Of a stretch of DNA of 64,000 nt, positions 52,991-61,571 are shown in pieces. The notes under the pieces are model-generated. The model did not search any database. It was not told where the DNA came from and was given only the letters and a program-made list of their open reading frames with translations. The stretch covers positions 13,292-77,291 of the forward strand of contig JBAUMF010000052.1 of assembly GCA_049578545.1 (NCBI GenBank), in the 5' to 3' direction. The stretch comes from DASQBT01 sp049578545. GTDB lineage: Bacteria > Pseudomonadota > Gammaproteobacteria > Burkholderiales > Thiobacillaceae. The stretch's first letter is position 1; every line of letters begins with the position of its first letter. The position numbers were made by a program, and so were the translations under genes.

Positions 52991-53257
52991 GTCCAGGCAT
53001 TTTAGCAAGTCCGTGGCATTTCGCTGTCTCAGCGAAAGCCCGGCGGTAATGCGGTTTGCCAGGCCGTAACGCGCGGCACATTGATGACGATTTGCGCAAG
53101 GTCGCTGACACGCACCGGCGTTGCAGCGGGCATGCCTGGCGTGCTTCCGCTTCAGTTGGTGGCAAAGCCATCCTTGCGGGCACTCCAGCCTTTTGACTTA
53201 TCTGGAGTCGAACCCGGGCGCTGAAGCCTTCTATAAGGCTGTCAATCGATGAACTGC

Positions 53258-54094
53258 TTACTGAGAATACTTCATGGATAGAACAGGGCTGGGGCTGTGC
53301 CTCAATATGGTTTCGGTAACCGAGCCGAAAACGCCGCGCATCAAGCCACTACGGGCATGGGTGGTCATCACGACGAGATCGATGTTCAGATCCTTGACCT
53401 GGCCGAGGATATCCGCTGGAAGGGGTTTGGCCGTAGCCCGCACCGTCGAATGGCGAATGCCTTCCCGGTCCAGAAGTGCTGCGCTCTCTTCAATGGCATG
53501 GACGGCCTCTTGTGGCTCAAGGGGGGTACCGACGTCGTTGATGCCGCGATCGTCATGATACAGGACAACTTCGGCATCAAAGTGTTTGGCCAGATTCATC
53601 AGGATGGGCATGATGGGTTCAGCTGCTGCACAGGTATACAAAGGCAAAAGGATACGGCGAATCTGTTGCAGACTATTACCCTTGGCAGTGCGTTGCGGCT
53701 CGTTGCTCATCAATACCGGAACAGGAGATTGACGCAATACATTTTCTGTCACTGAACCATTGATGATGCGGTCAATTCCCTGGCGCCCGTGCGTGGGCAT
53801 GGCTATCAGGCTGGCGTGTTCAAGGATGGCGAATTTGACAATCTCGTCTGCAGCATCGCCCATGCGCAGGCTGACTTCTGTCGATGACTTGTTACGGAAT
53901 TGCTGACGCATGTTCTCATGCTTTGCCAACTCCGATCTTTGCTGTCCTTCCGGCAGTTTCAGCACATCCGGGGCCACGTGCATTAGCGAAACCTTTGCCG
54001 AGAATTCCCTTGCAATATTCGCTGCGAAATCGATGATGCTATCGGCAAGTTCCCAATCATCGACTGGAACGACTATGTGCTCTATCTGGGTCAT
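53258..54094 (-). CDS. Universal stress protein, tandem UspA domains
   Basis: 278 residues forming two Usp domains (~1-145 and ~150-278). Each has the ATP-binding G-x2-G-x9-G-S/T motif: THGRQGIDRIINGSVTENVL and THARSGLMRGVFGSVTETIL. Tandem Usps respond to redox and energy stress. It is downstream of the YeeE/YedE pair on the same strand with a 63-bp gap and may belong to that sulfur-stress unit. Confidence 0.9.
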   Translation of the reverse strand: MTQIEHIVVPVDDWELADSIIDFAANIAREFSAKVSLMHVAPDVLKLPEGQQRSELAKHENMRQQFRNKSSTEVSLRMGDAADEIVKFAILEHASLIAMPTHGRQGIDRIINGSVTENVLRQSPVPVLMSNEPQRTAKGNSLQQIRRILLPLYTCAAAEPIMPILMNLAKHFDAEVVLYHDDRGINDVGTPLEPQEAVHAIEESAALLDREGIRHSTVRATAKPLPADILGQVKDLNIDLVVMTTHARSGLMRGVFGSVTETILRHSPSPVLSMKYSQ

Positions 54095-54157
54095 CTTGGT
54101 TACCTCAGCCTGGTTACAGGGACAAAAAACATCACAATAGCGCCCGGTTGCGCTCGG

Positions 54158-54586
54158 TCATCTTGCGTTCAGAAGCTTGTAAGCAAAGGCACCGACGGTC
54201 ATGGCCAGAACGACGATGATTGGCTCGGTGTAGCCCAATGCAAATGACGAAAAAGCCGGGCCCGGGCAATAACCAATCATTCCCCATCCCATGCCGAAAA
54301 GTATCTGGCCGATGATGAGCGGTCGGTCCGCCTTGGTCAGTGTTGGCAATACAAATTGATGATGAAGAATGGGCTTGTTCAGCCGCAGTACAAACCTGAA
54401 GGTGATCAGCGTTACGCCGACGGCGCTGCCCAAAACAATTAGCAGAGTCGGATCCCAATCACCGGCTACATCCAGGAAAGCCAGAATCTTGTTGGGGTTG
54501 ATCATCCCCGCCCATGAAATCCCGAAGCTGAGCAAAAATCCAGCGATAAAGGCGAAGATCTTGAATTTGTGCAGCTGGCTGATCAT
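54158..54586 (-). CDS. YeeE/YedE-family membrane protein, second half
   Basis: 142 residues from the ATG at 54586, with GGGAGG six bases upstream. About four membrane helices and the signature GMGWGMIGYCPGPAF, where the Cys is thought to relay sulfur. YeeE/YedE proteins import thiosulfate or other sulfur species; here the protein is split into two coupled halves (PmpA/PmpB type), whose starts and stops overlap by four bases. Confidence 0.88.
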   Translation of the reverse strand: MISQLHKFKIFAFIAGFLLSFGISWAGMINPNKILAFLDVAGDWDPTLLIVLGSAVGVTLITFRFVLRLNKPILHHQFVLPTLTKADRPLIIGQILFGMGWGMIGYCPGPAFSSFALGYTEPIIVVLAMTVGAFAYKLLNAR

Positions 54587-55014
54587 TGAAAACCTCCCAG
54601 GACGTGGCGAATGATGAAGGTGGTGAGGATGCCAACCGAGAGGAAAATAAGCACTGCCACCAGCGAGCGGACAGAGAGGCGTCCAAGCCCGCATACGCCG
54701 TGTCCGCTGGCGCAACCACTGCCCATGCTCGTGCCAAACCCGACAATTATTCCGCCCGCAATAAGAACCCAATATGGTGCATTGAGTGGCTGGTAGCTTG
54801 CTTCGATTAGTTTCTGATGGACAAAGCCGCCTGTGATCAGTCCAAGAATAAAAAGAAAGCGCCAGAGCGTATCGCCTTTTCTACGGACAGTTACCATGCC
54901 GTTGAATATTCCGCTGATGCCGGCGATACGGCCGTTATACCAGAGCAATAACGTCGCAGCCAAGCCGATAATCAAACCGCCTATCAGGCCCGAGAGGGGC
55001 GTAAAGTTTTCCAC
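54583..55014 (-). CDS. YeeE/YedE-family membrane protein, first half
   Basis: 143 residues with four membrane helices. The loop GSGCASGHGVCGLGRLS holds the two conserved cysteines of the family, and RIAGISGIF is the N-terminal repeat motif. With the next gene it should form one sulfur-compound transporter in the inner membrane. It lies downstream of the persulfide-dioxygenase-like gene, separated by a hairpin at 55038-55058. Confidence 0.88.
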   Translation of the reverse strand: MENFTPLSGLIGGLIIGLAATLLLWYNGRIAGISGIFNGMVTVRRKGDTLWRFLFILGLITGGFVHQKLIEASYQPLNAPYWVLIAGGIIVGFGTSMGSGCASGHGVCGLGRLSVRSLVAVLIFLSVGILTTFIIRHVLGGFQ

Positions 55015-55037
55015 GGCATCTCCTCCTCGATTGGTAA

Positions 55038-55058
55038 AACCCGGCTTGTCGCCGGGTT
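55038..55058 (-). terminator. Hairpin between the dioxygenase-like gene and the YeeE/YedE pair
   Basis: AACCCGGC / GCCGGGTT with a five-base loop. On the minus strand it is followed by only two more T before A, so partial termination or mRNA stabilisation is likely rather than a full stop. Confidence 0.5.
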
Positions 55059-55084
55059 CTTTTGCTTATTGGTCTATTTATAGT

Positions 55085-55993
55085 TCAGAGTCTGGTTTCC
55101 TTGATGTCCTCGCAGCGCAATTCTGCCGGCAGGTTGAATACGTTGATTGGAATCTTCAGGTAACGCTTGCTTTCTTCATTTGGCTTGGGCATTTTCCCCG
55201 CGTCAATGTTGACCTGCACGCTCTGGAACAGCAGTTTTGGGGCAGCAAGGGTCTTGTCGCGCGCGGAGCGGAACTGGATGAACTCTTCCTCGCTGGTCGT
55301 TGCCTTGAGCTGGATATTGTTGCGCTTTTCATCGCCGATCGTTGTTTCCCATGCAATTTCGCGTCCGCCAGGCTGATAGTCGTGACCGACAAACACGCGG
55401 GTTGCGTCCGGCAACGTGTAGAGCTTGTTCTTGATGGAGTTGAATAAGTCCTTCGCGCTGCCGGCGGGAAAGTCGCAACGGCCGGTGCCGCCATCGGGCA
55501 TGAAGATAGCATCACCCGTAAATACGGCATCGCCGATTTTGTAGCTCGCGCAGGCAGGAGTGTGGCCGGGGGTGAAGATCACCCCAACCTTTACTGAGCC
55601 TGCATCAAGGGTCTCGCCGTCTTTCAGCAGGCGATCGAATTGACTGCCGTCTGTGGGGAAATCCGAAGTCAGGTCAAAAATCGTCTTGAAGGTTTGCTGA
55701 ACAACTGTAATGCGCTCGCCAACGGCAATCTTCGCCTGCGGGAATGCCCGTTTCAGCAGCTGGCTCCCTGACAAGTGGTCGGCATGAGCATGCGTCTCAA
55801 GAATGTAGTGAACGTTGAGATTTTCGCTGTGAACGAATTCAATGATCTGTTCGACAGACTCAGACCAGACCTTGGAAGAAGCGGAGTCATAGTCCAGTAC
55901 CGGGTCGATGATTACTGCGTCCTTGGTTGGTTCATCATAAACGACATAACTCACAGTAAAAGTCCGTGCATCGTAAAAGGGCTTGACCTGCAT
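55085..55993 (-). CDS. Persulfide dioxygenase-like MBL protein (Blh/ETHE1 type)
   Basis: 302 residues from the ATG at 55993, with AGGAGA upstream. The domain is metallo-beta-lactamase fold with ETHAHADHLSGSQ, TPGHTPACASY, FTGDAIFMPDGGTGRCDF and the late FVGHDYQPGG. ETHE1/Blh enzymes oxidise glutathione persulfide to sulfite with a mononuclear iron. Blh genes sit with bigR and YeeE/YedE transporters, as here without bigR. The C-terminal ~60 residues (KMPKPNEESKRYLKIP) are of the Blh type. A role in sulfide or persulfide detoxification is well supported by context. Confidence 0.88.
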   Translation of the reverse strand: MQVKPFYDARTFTVSYVVYDEPTKDAVIIDPVLDYDSASSKVWSESVEQIIEFVHSENLNVHYILETHAHADHLSGSQLLKRAFPQAKIAVGERITVVQQTFKTIFDLTSDFPTDGSQFDRLLKDGETLDAGSVKVGVIFTPGHTPACASYKIGDAVFTGDAIFMPDGGTGRCDFPAGSAKDLFNSIKNKLYTLPDATRVFVGHDYQPGGREIAWETTIGDEKRNNIQLKATTSEEEFIQFRSARDKTLAAPKLLFQSVQVNIDAGKMPKPNEESKRYLKIPINVFNLPAELRCEDIKETRL

Positions 55994-56049
55994 CGCGGTT
56001 CTCCTGTTGTGCATGGCCCCGGCTGAGTCGGAGCGGAAAAGACCATGTG

Positions 56050-56082
56050 TAATATTAGACTATAGTAATATAGATAAGTCAA
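56050..56082 (-). promoter_or_regulatory. Promoter with overlapping AT-rich palindromic operator for the dioxygenase-like gene
   Basis: On the minus strand: TTGACT (56077-56082), 17-bp spacer, TCTAAT (56054-56059), a good sigma-70 promoter. Two inverted repeats lie over it: ATATTA...TAATAT (56052-56071) and CTATA-gtaa-TATAG (56060-56073). Such AT-rich dyads resemble sites of ArsR-type persulfide sensors (BigR/SqrR); which regulator binds is inferred. Confidence 0.6.
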
Positions 56083-56218
56083 ATGCAAATATAAATAGGA
56101 CTGATAGATCCTCAATTCTGGCCGCAGGTTGAGCAGCTGCGCTGCTATATCTGAAAATAGCAGCCTGATGACGCCTTGTAGCGGCCGGGCTCAGGTAAAT
56201 AAATTAGTGAAACGTGCG

Positions 56219-59206
56219 CTATGCCTTCACTGTTCGCCGCAATCGCGCCAGAATCCTGCGCGCCAATTCGCCGAACAATTCAGTCTGGGTCGGGTGCGGG
56301 AAAATGGCCTTGGCAACCTGAGTCAGGGTCAGTTCACCCGCCACCATCATCACCCCGGCACCAATGAGGGTGTCGCAGTGATCAGCCAGGAAATGAACGC
56401 CGATGATCTTGCCGCTGGCCTTGTCAGCCACCAGCTTAATCATGCCATCGGTCTCGCCACTTATCATGGCTTTCGCATCAATGCTCATGGGCAGCTTGGC
56501 TTCCACTGCGTCGATACCCTTGGCCTTGGCCTGTGCAAGCGAAAGACCGACAAAACCCGCCTGCGGACGGCTGAACGTTACGCCGCAGTCGATATCCTGG
56601 CTGTATTCGGCCTTGTGGCCAAGCAGATTGTCGGCCGCAACGCGGCCTTGGCTTGCCGCGGTATGGGCCAGCATATAGCCACCTATTACATCGCCGACCG
56701 CATAGATATGCGGAACAGAGGTCTGGCAGCGACTGTTGATCCTGATTGTCGCTCCATCCATTTCGACGCCCGCCCTGTCAAGGTTGAGCTTGCTGGTGTC
56801 AGGGCGCTTGCCAGTGGCCATCAACACGACATCGCAATCGAAACTATGTGCGTTACCGTTACCGTTCTTGTATGCGATGTTCATCTTGCCTTGGGTTCCA
56901 GAAATGCCGTCAATGACCGCGTCAGTGACGACCGTGATTTCCTTTTCCAAAAGAACAATCAGGGTCTTGGCGATTTCTTCCTCAACCTCCGCAAGGATAC
57001 GGTCGTTTCGCTCCAGCACCAGGATCTCGCAGCCAAAGTCACGGAAGATCTGCGCCATCTCGACGCCAATCACGCCGCCGCCCACGATGGCCATCTTCTT
57101 CGGAGTCTCGGCCAGGTTCCAGATGGTATCGGAGGTGACGACGCCGCCAGTGGAAAGGTTTTCCCGCGCACCGGGGATAGGCGGGACAATGGCGGGCGCA
57201 CCGGTGGCGATGACGGCTGCGCCAAAGCTGATCGAACTGACGCCGCCGTCGGGCGCAGTGACCTTCAATGTGTGGGCGTCAACGAATTCTCCGAAGCCTT
57301 CGATGACATTGATCTTCATGCCCTTGTCAGTTTTCAGCGCCATTTCGCCGCGCGTCTGCTGCACCCAGCGGCGGTGCTTTTCGACCTGTTCCCATTGCAA
57401 CGCGGGCTTTTCGGTACCGGTGATGCCAAGTTCGCTGTCATGCATGCGATTGCGGATGATGTCCGCGGCTGCGCGCCAGGCTTTGGATGGAATGCACCCA
57501 CGCCATAGACATTCGCCGCCGGGGAACGGTTCGTTGTTCACCATCGCCACTTTCGTGCCGTGGTCGGCCAGATCACGCGCGCAATCTTCGCCGCCTGGGC
57601 CTCCGCCGATGATCACAACCGGATAGTCCCAGTTGCCTTCGGGGATGGGAGGTGCTTCCACGATGGCGGCACCAGTGCCTTTCATCCATGCATCCGGAGC
57701 TTCGATGGTTTGCTTCAGTGCCACCAGATATGCAGCGACATCGGCGCCATTGAGTACACGATGGTCAGCGGTGATGGTGAACGGTGTGCCCTGCGGTCCG
57801 TTAGCAGCGATCGCCAGAATGGCCGCGATGCCGGGAGTGGGGATGGCGGTGAAATGCGACACCCCAAGCATTCCCATATTGGAAATGGTGAAAGTGGGAT
57901 TGGCAAACTCGGCCGGCGCCAGCTTGCGGATACGGGCGCGTGGCACAAGGTCGTTCCATGATTCCTGCAGCTCCTCAAGGCCCTTGCGCTCGATCGCATG
58001 AAGAATGGGAACCACCAGACCACCGTCATCGGATTTCACTGCCAGACCAAAGTCGTGGTTGGGGCGTTCGACCAGTTTGTCGACCGGCTGGTAAGCCCAG
58101 TTCATTCGCGGGAAGTCCGCCATGGCAACCGAACAGGCCTTGGCGATGGCGACGGTGACCGACACCTTGCGCGCTTTTGCAGCAGTGGTGAGTCTGGACG
58201 TGTCGATATTGACCGTGACATTGAAGGTTGGCACGGTCAGCGAGGCGGTCATCGCATGCGACACGGCCTTTTCCATTGAGGTCATGTTGCGGCCCTGCCC
58301 CGGTACATCGACCTGGGGCAGGGAATGTGCGACTTCCGCCATCGAGGGACGGGCTCGGGCAACGTCGGCAGCAATAATGATGCCTTGCGGTCCGCTGCCT
58401 GCCATCTTGTTCAGGTCCACGCCGGATTGCGCTGCCAGACGACGTGCATAAGGGCTCGCCCTGCGTCTACCGTCGGGGCGCAGTGCCGGAGTGACATTGA
58501 CCTGTCCTGCCCTGGGCGCAGTTATGGACACGTTCGATCGTGCTGGTACAGGCTTGCCTATTCTTACCTCACCCGTGCCGGGCTTCATGGCATGGGTTTC
58601 CTTGACCTTGTGGTCCGCGCCCACGGTGACGCCGGTTGTATTGACCTTGCCCGCATCATTGACTACGAAGGCCATCGGATGACCGACTTCGATCACCGAT
58701 CCGACATCGGCAATTGGGCCCGAGAGAAAACCATCCTGGAAAACTTCCACATCCATGATCGCCTTGTCGGTTTCGACTGTTGCCACGATGTCACCGCGCT
58801 TGATGGGGTCGCCGATACCTTTTTCCCAGGTGACCACCACACCTTCGGTCATGGTGTCGGACAACTGGGGCATGATGATGGGTGTGCCGGCATGATGCGG
58901 AATCATTTCTGTCTGGGCTTTTTCTTCCACCACCTCACCAGTCGCAATGGCCACATCCCCCGGGGTATCCGTAATGTAGCCAAGTGCTTCGCCGACCGGG
59001 ATGGTCGCGCCGACCTCGGCAAGCGGGCCAGCCAGGTAGCCTGCCTTGAACACTTCCACATCCATGATGGCCTTGTCGGTTTCGACTGTCGCCACGATGT
59101 CACCGCGTTCGACCCTGTTGCCGGCCTGTTTTTCCCAGGTGACCACCACGCCCTCGGTCATGGTGTCCGAAAGCTGGGGCATGGTGATGGCGTAATGTTG
59201 GGACAT
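56219..59206 (-). CDS. Fused dihydrolipoyl acyltransferase (E2) and dihydrolipoyl dehydrogenase (E3)
   Basis: 995 residues. Two lipoyl domains (lipoyl lysines ~45 and ~148, both in VETDKAIMDVEV), a peripheral-subunit-binding domain (~248-285, ASPYARRLAAQSG), an E2 catalytic domain (~305-505) and, after a short linker, a complete E3 flavoprotein (~528-990) with GGGPGG, the redox pair C566/C571 (ECLWRGCIPSKAW) and the catalytic HPTQTE near 971-976. The E2 active site reads ADHRVLNGAD: His482 is kept, the usual Asp is Asn486, as in plastid-type E2s where this Asp is also replaced. E2 and E3 are normally separate chains. It is third in the E1alpha-E1beta operon. Confidence 0.92.
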   Translation of the reverse strand: MSQHYAITMPQLSDTMTEGVVVTWEKQAGNRVERGDIVATVETDKAIMDVEVFKAGYLAGPLAEVGATIPVGEALGYITDTPGDVAIATGEVVEEKAQTEMIPHHAGTPIIMPQLSDTMTEGVVVTWEKGIGDPIKRGDIVATVETDKAIMDVEVFQDGFLSGPIADVGSVIEVGHPMAFVVNDAGKVNTTGVTVGADHKVKETHAMKPGTGEVRIGKPVPARSNVSITAPRAGQVNVTPALRPDGRRRASPYARRLAAQSGVDLNKMAGSGPQGIIIAADVARARPSMAEVAHSLPQVDVPGQGRNMTSMEKAVSHAMTASLTVPTFNVTVNIDTSRLTTAAKARKVSVTVAIAKACSVAMADFPRMNWAYQPVDKLVERPNHDFGLAVKSDDGGLVVPILHAIERKGLEELQESWNDLVPRARIRKLAPAEFANPTFTISNMGMLGVSHFTAIPTPGIAAILAIAANGPQGTPFTITADHRVLNGADVAAYLVALKQTIEAPDAWMKGTGAAIVEAPPIPEGNWDYPVVIIGGGPGGEDCARDLADHGTKVAMVNNEPFPGGECLWRGCIPSKAWRAAADIIRNRMHDSELGITGTEKPALQWEQVEKHRRWVQQTRGEMALKTDKGMKINVIEGFGEFVDAHTLKVTAPDGGVSSISFGAAVIATGAPAIVPPIPGARENLSTGGVVTSDTIWNLAETPKKMAIVGGGVIGVEMAQIFRDFGCEILVLERNDRILAEVEEEIAKTLIVLLEKEITVVTDAVIDGISGTQGKMNIAYKNGNGNAHSFDCDVVLMATGKRPDTSKLNLDRAGVEMDGATIRINSRCQTSVPHIYAVGDVIGGYMLAHTAASQGRVAADNLLGHKAEYSQDIDCGVTFSRPQAGFVGLSLAQAKAKGIDAVEAKLPMSIDAKAMISGETDGMIKLVADKASGKIIGVHFLADHCDTLIGAGVMMVAGELTLTQVAKAIFPHPTQTELFGELARRILARLRRTVKA

Positions 59207-59253
59207 TTGATTTCCTACTGGTGAAGCGGGCAGGGCAAAGCATGAAGGGTGAA

Positions 59254-59288
59254 ACCCTCCCGGCCGGGAGGGTCACGCCACAGGCGTG
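59254..59288. other. Two intergenic hairpins between E1beta and the E2-E3 gene
   Basis: A perfect 20-bp palindrome, ACCCTCCCGG/CCGGGAGGGT (59254-59273), directly followed by CACGCC-aca-GGCGTG (59274-59288). They lie in the 125-bp gap of the operon. With no T run they are more likely mRNA processing or stability elements than terminators. Confidence 0.55.
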
Positions 59289-59331
59289 GCGTGGGCATTT
59301 GCCGTCCCACCTCTCCACTCACAAACATGTT

Positions 59332-60315
59332 TTACGATTTTCCAAAGAGCTTCAACACCGCATTGACCACGTCTTCATGGTCGGGAATGGTGGCCTTTTC
59401 CAGCGTGTGGTTATAGGGTTGCGGCACCATGGCGGAGTTGACTCTTACCGGCGCGGCATCCAGGTCGAAGAAGCATTCTTCATTGATGATGGCGATTACT
59501 TCGGAACCGACCGAAACCGGGGCCTCGTCTTCGCCCGCCACGACGGCACGGTGGGTTTTGGCTACGGATTTTCGTATGCCTTCGCGGTCTAGCGGCGCCA
59601 AACAATAAAGATCAAGCACTTCTGCGGAAATGCCGTACTGCTTGTCAAGAATTTCTGCGGCTTTCAGGCACCAGTGCAGCGATACGTTGTAACCGAGCAG
59701 GGTGACGTCGGTACCGGAGCGGGTGACCTCCGAGCCTTCCAACGGATGAAAGTGTTCCCCGTCAGGCACTTCGCCCTTCATGTTGTACATCAGCTCGTGT
59801 TCATTGATGTAGACGGGGTCATCACAACGAACGGCGGATTTAAGCAGGCCATAGGCCTGCTTTGGACTGGATGGCGTAACCACGCGCAGGCCGGCAATAC
59901 CCATGAACACTTTCTCCATGCGTGCGGAATGCTGCGCACCGAGCTGGTGCGCACTGCCGCCCGCAGACCTGATTACACATGGAGCAGAGAGCTGGCCACC
60001 GGACATGTAACGCACCTTGGCGGCGGAGTTGAACATCTGGTCCATCGCCAGCCAGGCGAAGTTCACCGACATGATTTCGATTATGGGCCGCACGCCCAGG
60101 TAAGATGCACCGATCCCCAGACCCGTGTAGGAATTCTCGGAAATGGGCGTATCAATTACGCGCAGCGGACCATATTTTTCATACAGGCCTTTGGTGGCCT
60201 TGTAGGTGCCACCGGCCACGCCAATATCCTCGCCCATGCAGATCACCAGTGGATCACGGGCCATTTCTTCATCGTGGGCGCGCTGGATGGCCTCCCAGTA
60301 CATGATTTCTGCCAT
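59332..60315 (-). CDS. pdhB: 2-Oxoacid dehydrogenase E1 beta subunit (pyruvate type)
   Basis: 327 residues. MGEDIGVAGGTYKATKGL, the RVIDTPISENSYTGLGIG block and the RSAGGSAHQLGAQHS segment define the transketolase-like beta subunit; the C-terminal domain follows from ~residue 195. It makes the active site with E1alpha. The sequence is closest to plastid/bacterial pyruvate dehydrogenase betas as far as I can judge. It follows E1alpha after a 156-bp gap. Confidence 0.9.
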   Translation of the reverse strand: MAEIMYWEAIQRAHDEEMARDPLVICMGEDIGVAGGTYKATKGLYEKYGPLRVIDTPISENSYTGLGIGASYLGVRPIIEIMSVNFAWLAMDQMFNSAAKVRYMSGGQLSAPCVIRSAGGSAHQLGAQHSARMEKVFMGIAGLRVVTPSSPKQAYGLLKSAVRCDDPVYINEHELMYNMKGEVPDGEHFHPLEGSEVTRSGTDVTLLGYNVSLHWCLKAAEILDKQYGISAEVLDLYCLAPLDREGIRKSVAKTHRAVVAGEDEAPVSVGSEVIAIINEECFFDLDAAPVRVNSAMVPQPYNHTLEKATIPDHEDVVNAVLKLFGKS

Positions 60316-60471
60316 GCTTATTCTCCCTTATGGAGGCTGCCAAATATGACTGCGCAACCAATATTCTGCGTTGCACGGTGCCCGGAATCCTCGTGCATAT
60401 GGACATGCACTTTGGTTCCTGCGCGCCGCGTGTCTTGCCTGTCGGCTGCCCGCGACATTTTCGTCGCGCCT

Positions 60472-61470
60472 CTAGGCCTGGCCGGTGAGCCAGCGCTTCT
60501 GGGTGTCGCGTTCCGCGAATACATATTTTTCCAGGTCAGCGACATTCGGTTCGGGTGATTCTTCGGCGAACCTGATGACTTCATTTTCGATGTAGGCATC
60601 GATTTCCTTTTCCATGGCGGTGTACTCGTCCATGGTGATGGCACTCTCGGCAATCAGACGATCGCGCAAGATGAAAATGGGGTCACGCTGTTTCCACAAG
60701 TCCTCTTCTTCGCGCGAGCGATAGCCGCGTGAATCGGACATGGAATGACCGCGATAGCGGTAGGTCATCAGTTCCAGGAAGTACGGACCTTTGCCAGTGC
60801 GCACATGATTGACGGCAAGTTTGGCCGCTTCATACACCTTCTCGATATCCTGGCCATCGGTTTCGGCTGCTTCAATGCCATAACTGCATACGCGTCTGTG
60901 CTGGTGGATGACTGCGGTGGAACGCTCGATTGAAGTACCTATGCCATAGAGGTTGTTTTCGCATACAAACAGGACAGGCAGATTCCATAGCGCCGCCATG
61001 TTCATGGTTTCGTGGAAGGTGCCCTGGTTGTTGGCCGCGTCGCCCAGGAAGCAGATGGCAATCTCGTCGCCGCCCTTGAGCTGAATTGCCTTTGCGATGC
61101 CGGCAGCGAGGGGGAAGGGGCCGCCCACCAGCGCGTAGCCACCCATAAAATGATGCCTGGTGTCGAAAATGTGCATGGAACCACCCCGGCCTTTTGACGA
61201 GCCGGTTTCCTTGCCATACAGCTCAGCCATGACTTCCTTTGGATCGGCGCCGCATTTGATCGCATGCACGTGATCGCGATAGCCGGTAATCACATAGTCA
61301 TAGCCCGGACGGGCTGCTTCCATCACACCGTTGCAGCACGCTTCCTGGCCGGGGTAGAGGTGCAGAAACCCGCCGATCTTGCGTTCGATGTAGGCCTGGT
61401 AGCAGCGCTCTTCGAAGCGGCGATGAACGACCATTTCGCGGAGCACGCGTTTCTTGTCTTCCAGTTTCAT
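60472..61470 (-). CDS. pdhA: 2-Oxoacid dehydrogenase E1 alpha subunit (pyruvate type)
   Basis: 332 residues. Thiamine diphosphate site: FLGDAANNQG, where GDG has become GDA, then the NN of FVCENNLYG. The phosphorylation-loop region is YRYRGHSMSDSRGYRS, typical of pyruvate dehydrogenase E1alpha. It decarboxylates pyruvate and hands acetyl groups to the lipoyl domains of the E2-E3 fusion. Acetoin dehydrogenase is an alternative. It is the first gene after the promoter at 61516-61544. Confidence 0.9.
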   Translation of the reverse strand: MKLEDKKRVLREMVVHRRFEERCYQAYIERKIGGFLHLYPGQEACCNGVMEAARPGYDYVITGYRDHVHAIKCGADPKEVMAELYGKETGSSKGRGGSMHIFDTRHHFMGGYALVGGPFPLAAGIAKAIQLKGGDEIAICFLGDAANNQGTFHETMNMAALWNLPVLFVCENNLYGIGTSIERSTAVIHQHRRVCSYGIEAAETDGQDIEKVYEAAKLAVNHVRTGKGPYFLELMTYRYRGHSMSDSRGYRSREEEDLWKQRDPIFILRDRLIAESAITMDEYTAMEKEIDAYIENEVIRFAEESPEPNVADLEKYVFAERDTQKRWLTGQA

Positions 61471-61515
61471 TTAGAGCCCTTTTGATGTGAGAGCAGGGAT
61501 TTGAACAAACGCGCT

Positions 61516-61544
61516 ATTATCCTGGAAAGGTCTTACCCGTTCAA
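61516..61544 (-). promoter_or_regulatory. Promoter of the pdhA-pdhB-E2E3 operon
   Basis: On the minus strand: TTGAAC (61539-61544), 17 bp, GATAAT (61516-61521). Good match to sigma-70 in both boxes and spacing. The region is shared with the divergent aminopeptidase gene. Confidence 0.65.
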
Positions 61545-61571
61545 TGTTTGCGCTATGCACTGGAACTGAGC

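Noticed and set aside
53190..53240. A GTTCGACTCC-like segment near a small hairpin, suggesting a tRNA 3' half
   Set aside because: No acceptor stem, D-arm or seven-base anticodon loop can be drawn; the hairpin loop has four bases. At most a remnant.
53225..53240. AGCCTT/AAGGCT hairpin as terminator of the universal stress gene
   Set aside because: Six-base stem and no T run on the minus strand.
56129..60558. Long plus-strand open frames (up to ~460 codons) opposite the dehydrogenase operon
   Set aside because: They mirror the codon structure of strongly supported minus-strand genes and have no family features or ribosome-binding sites.
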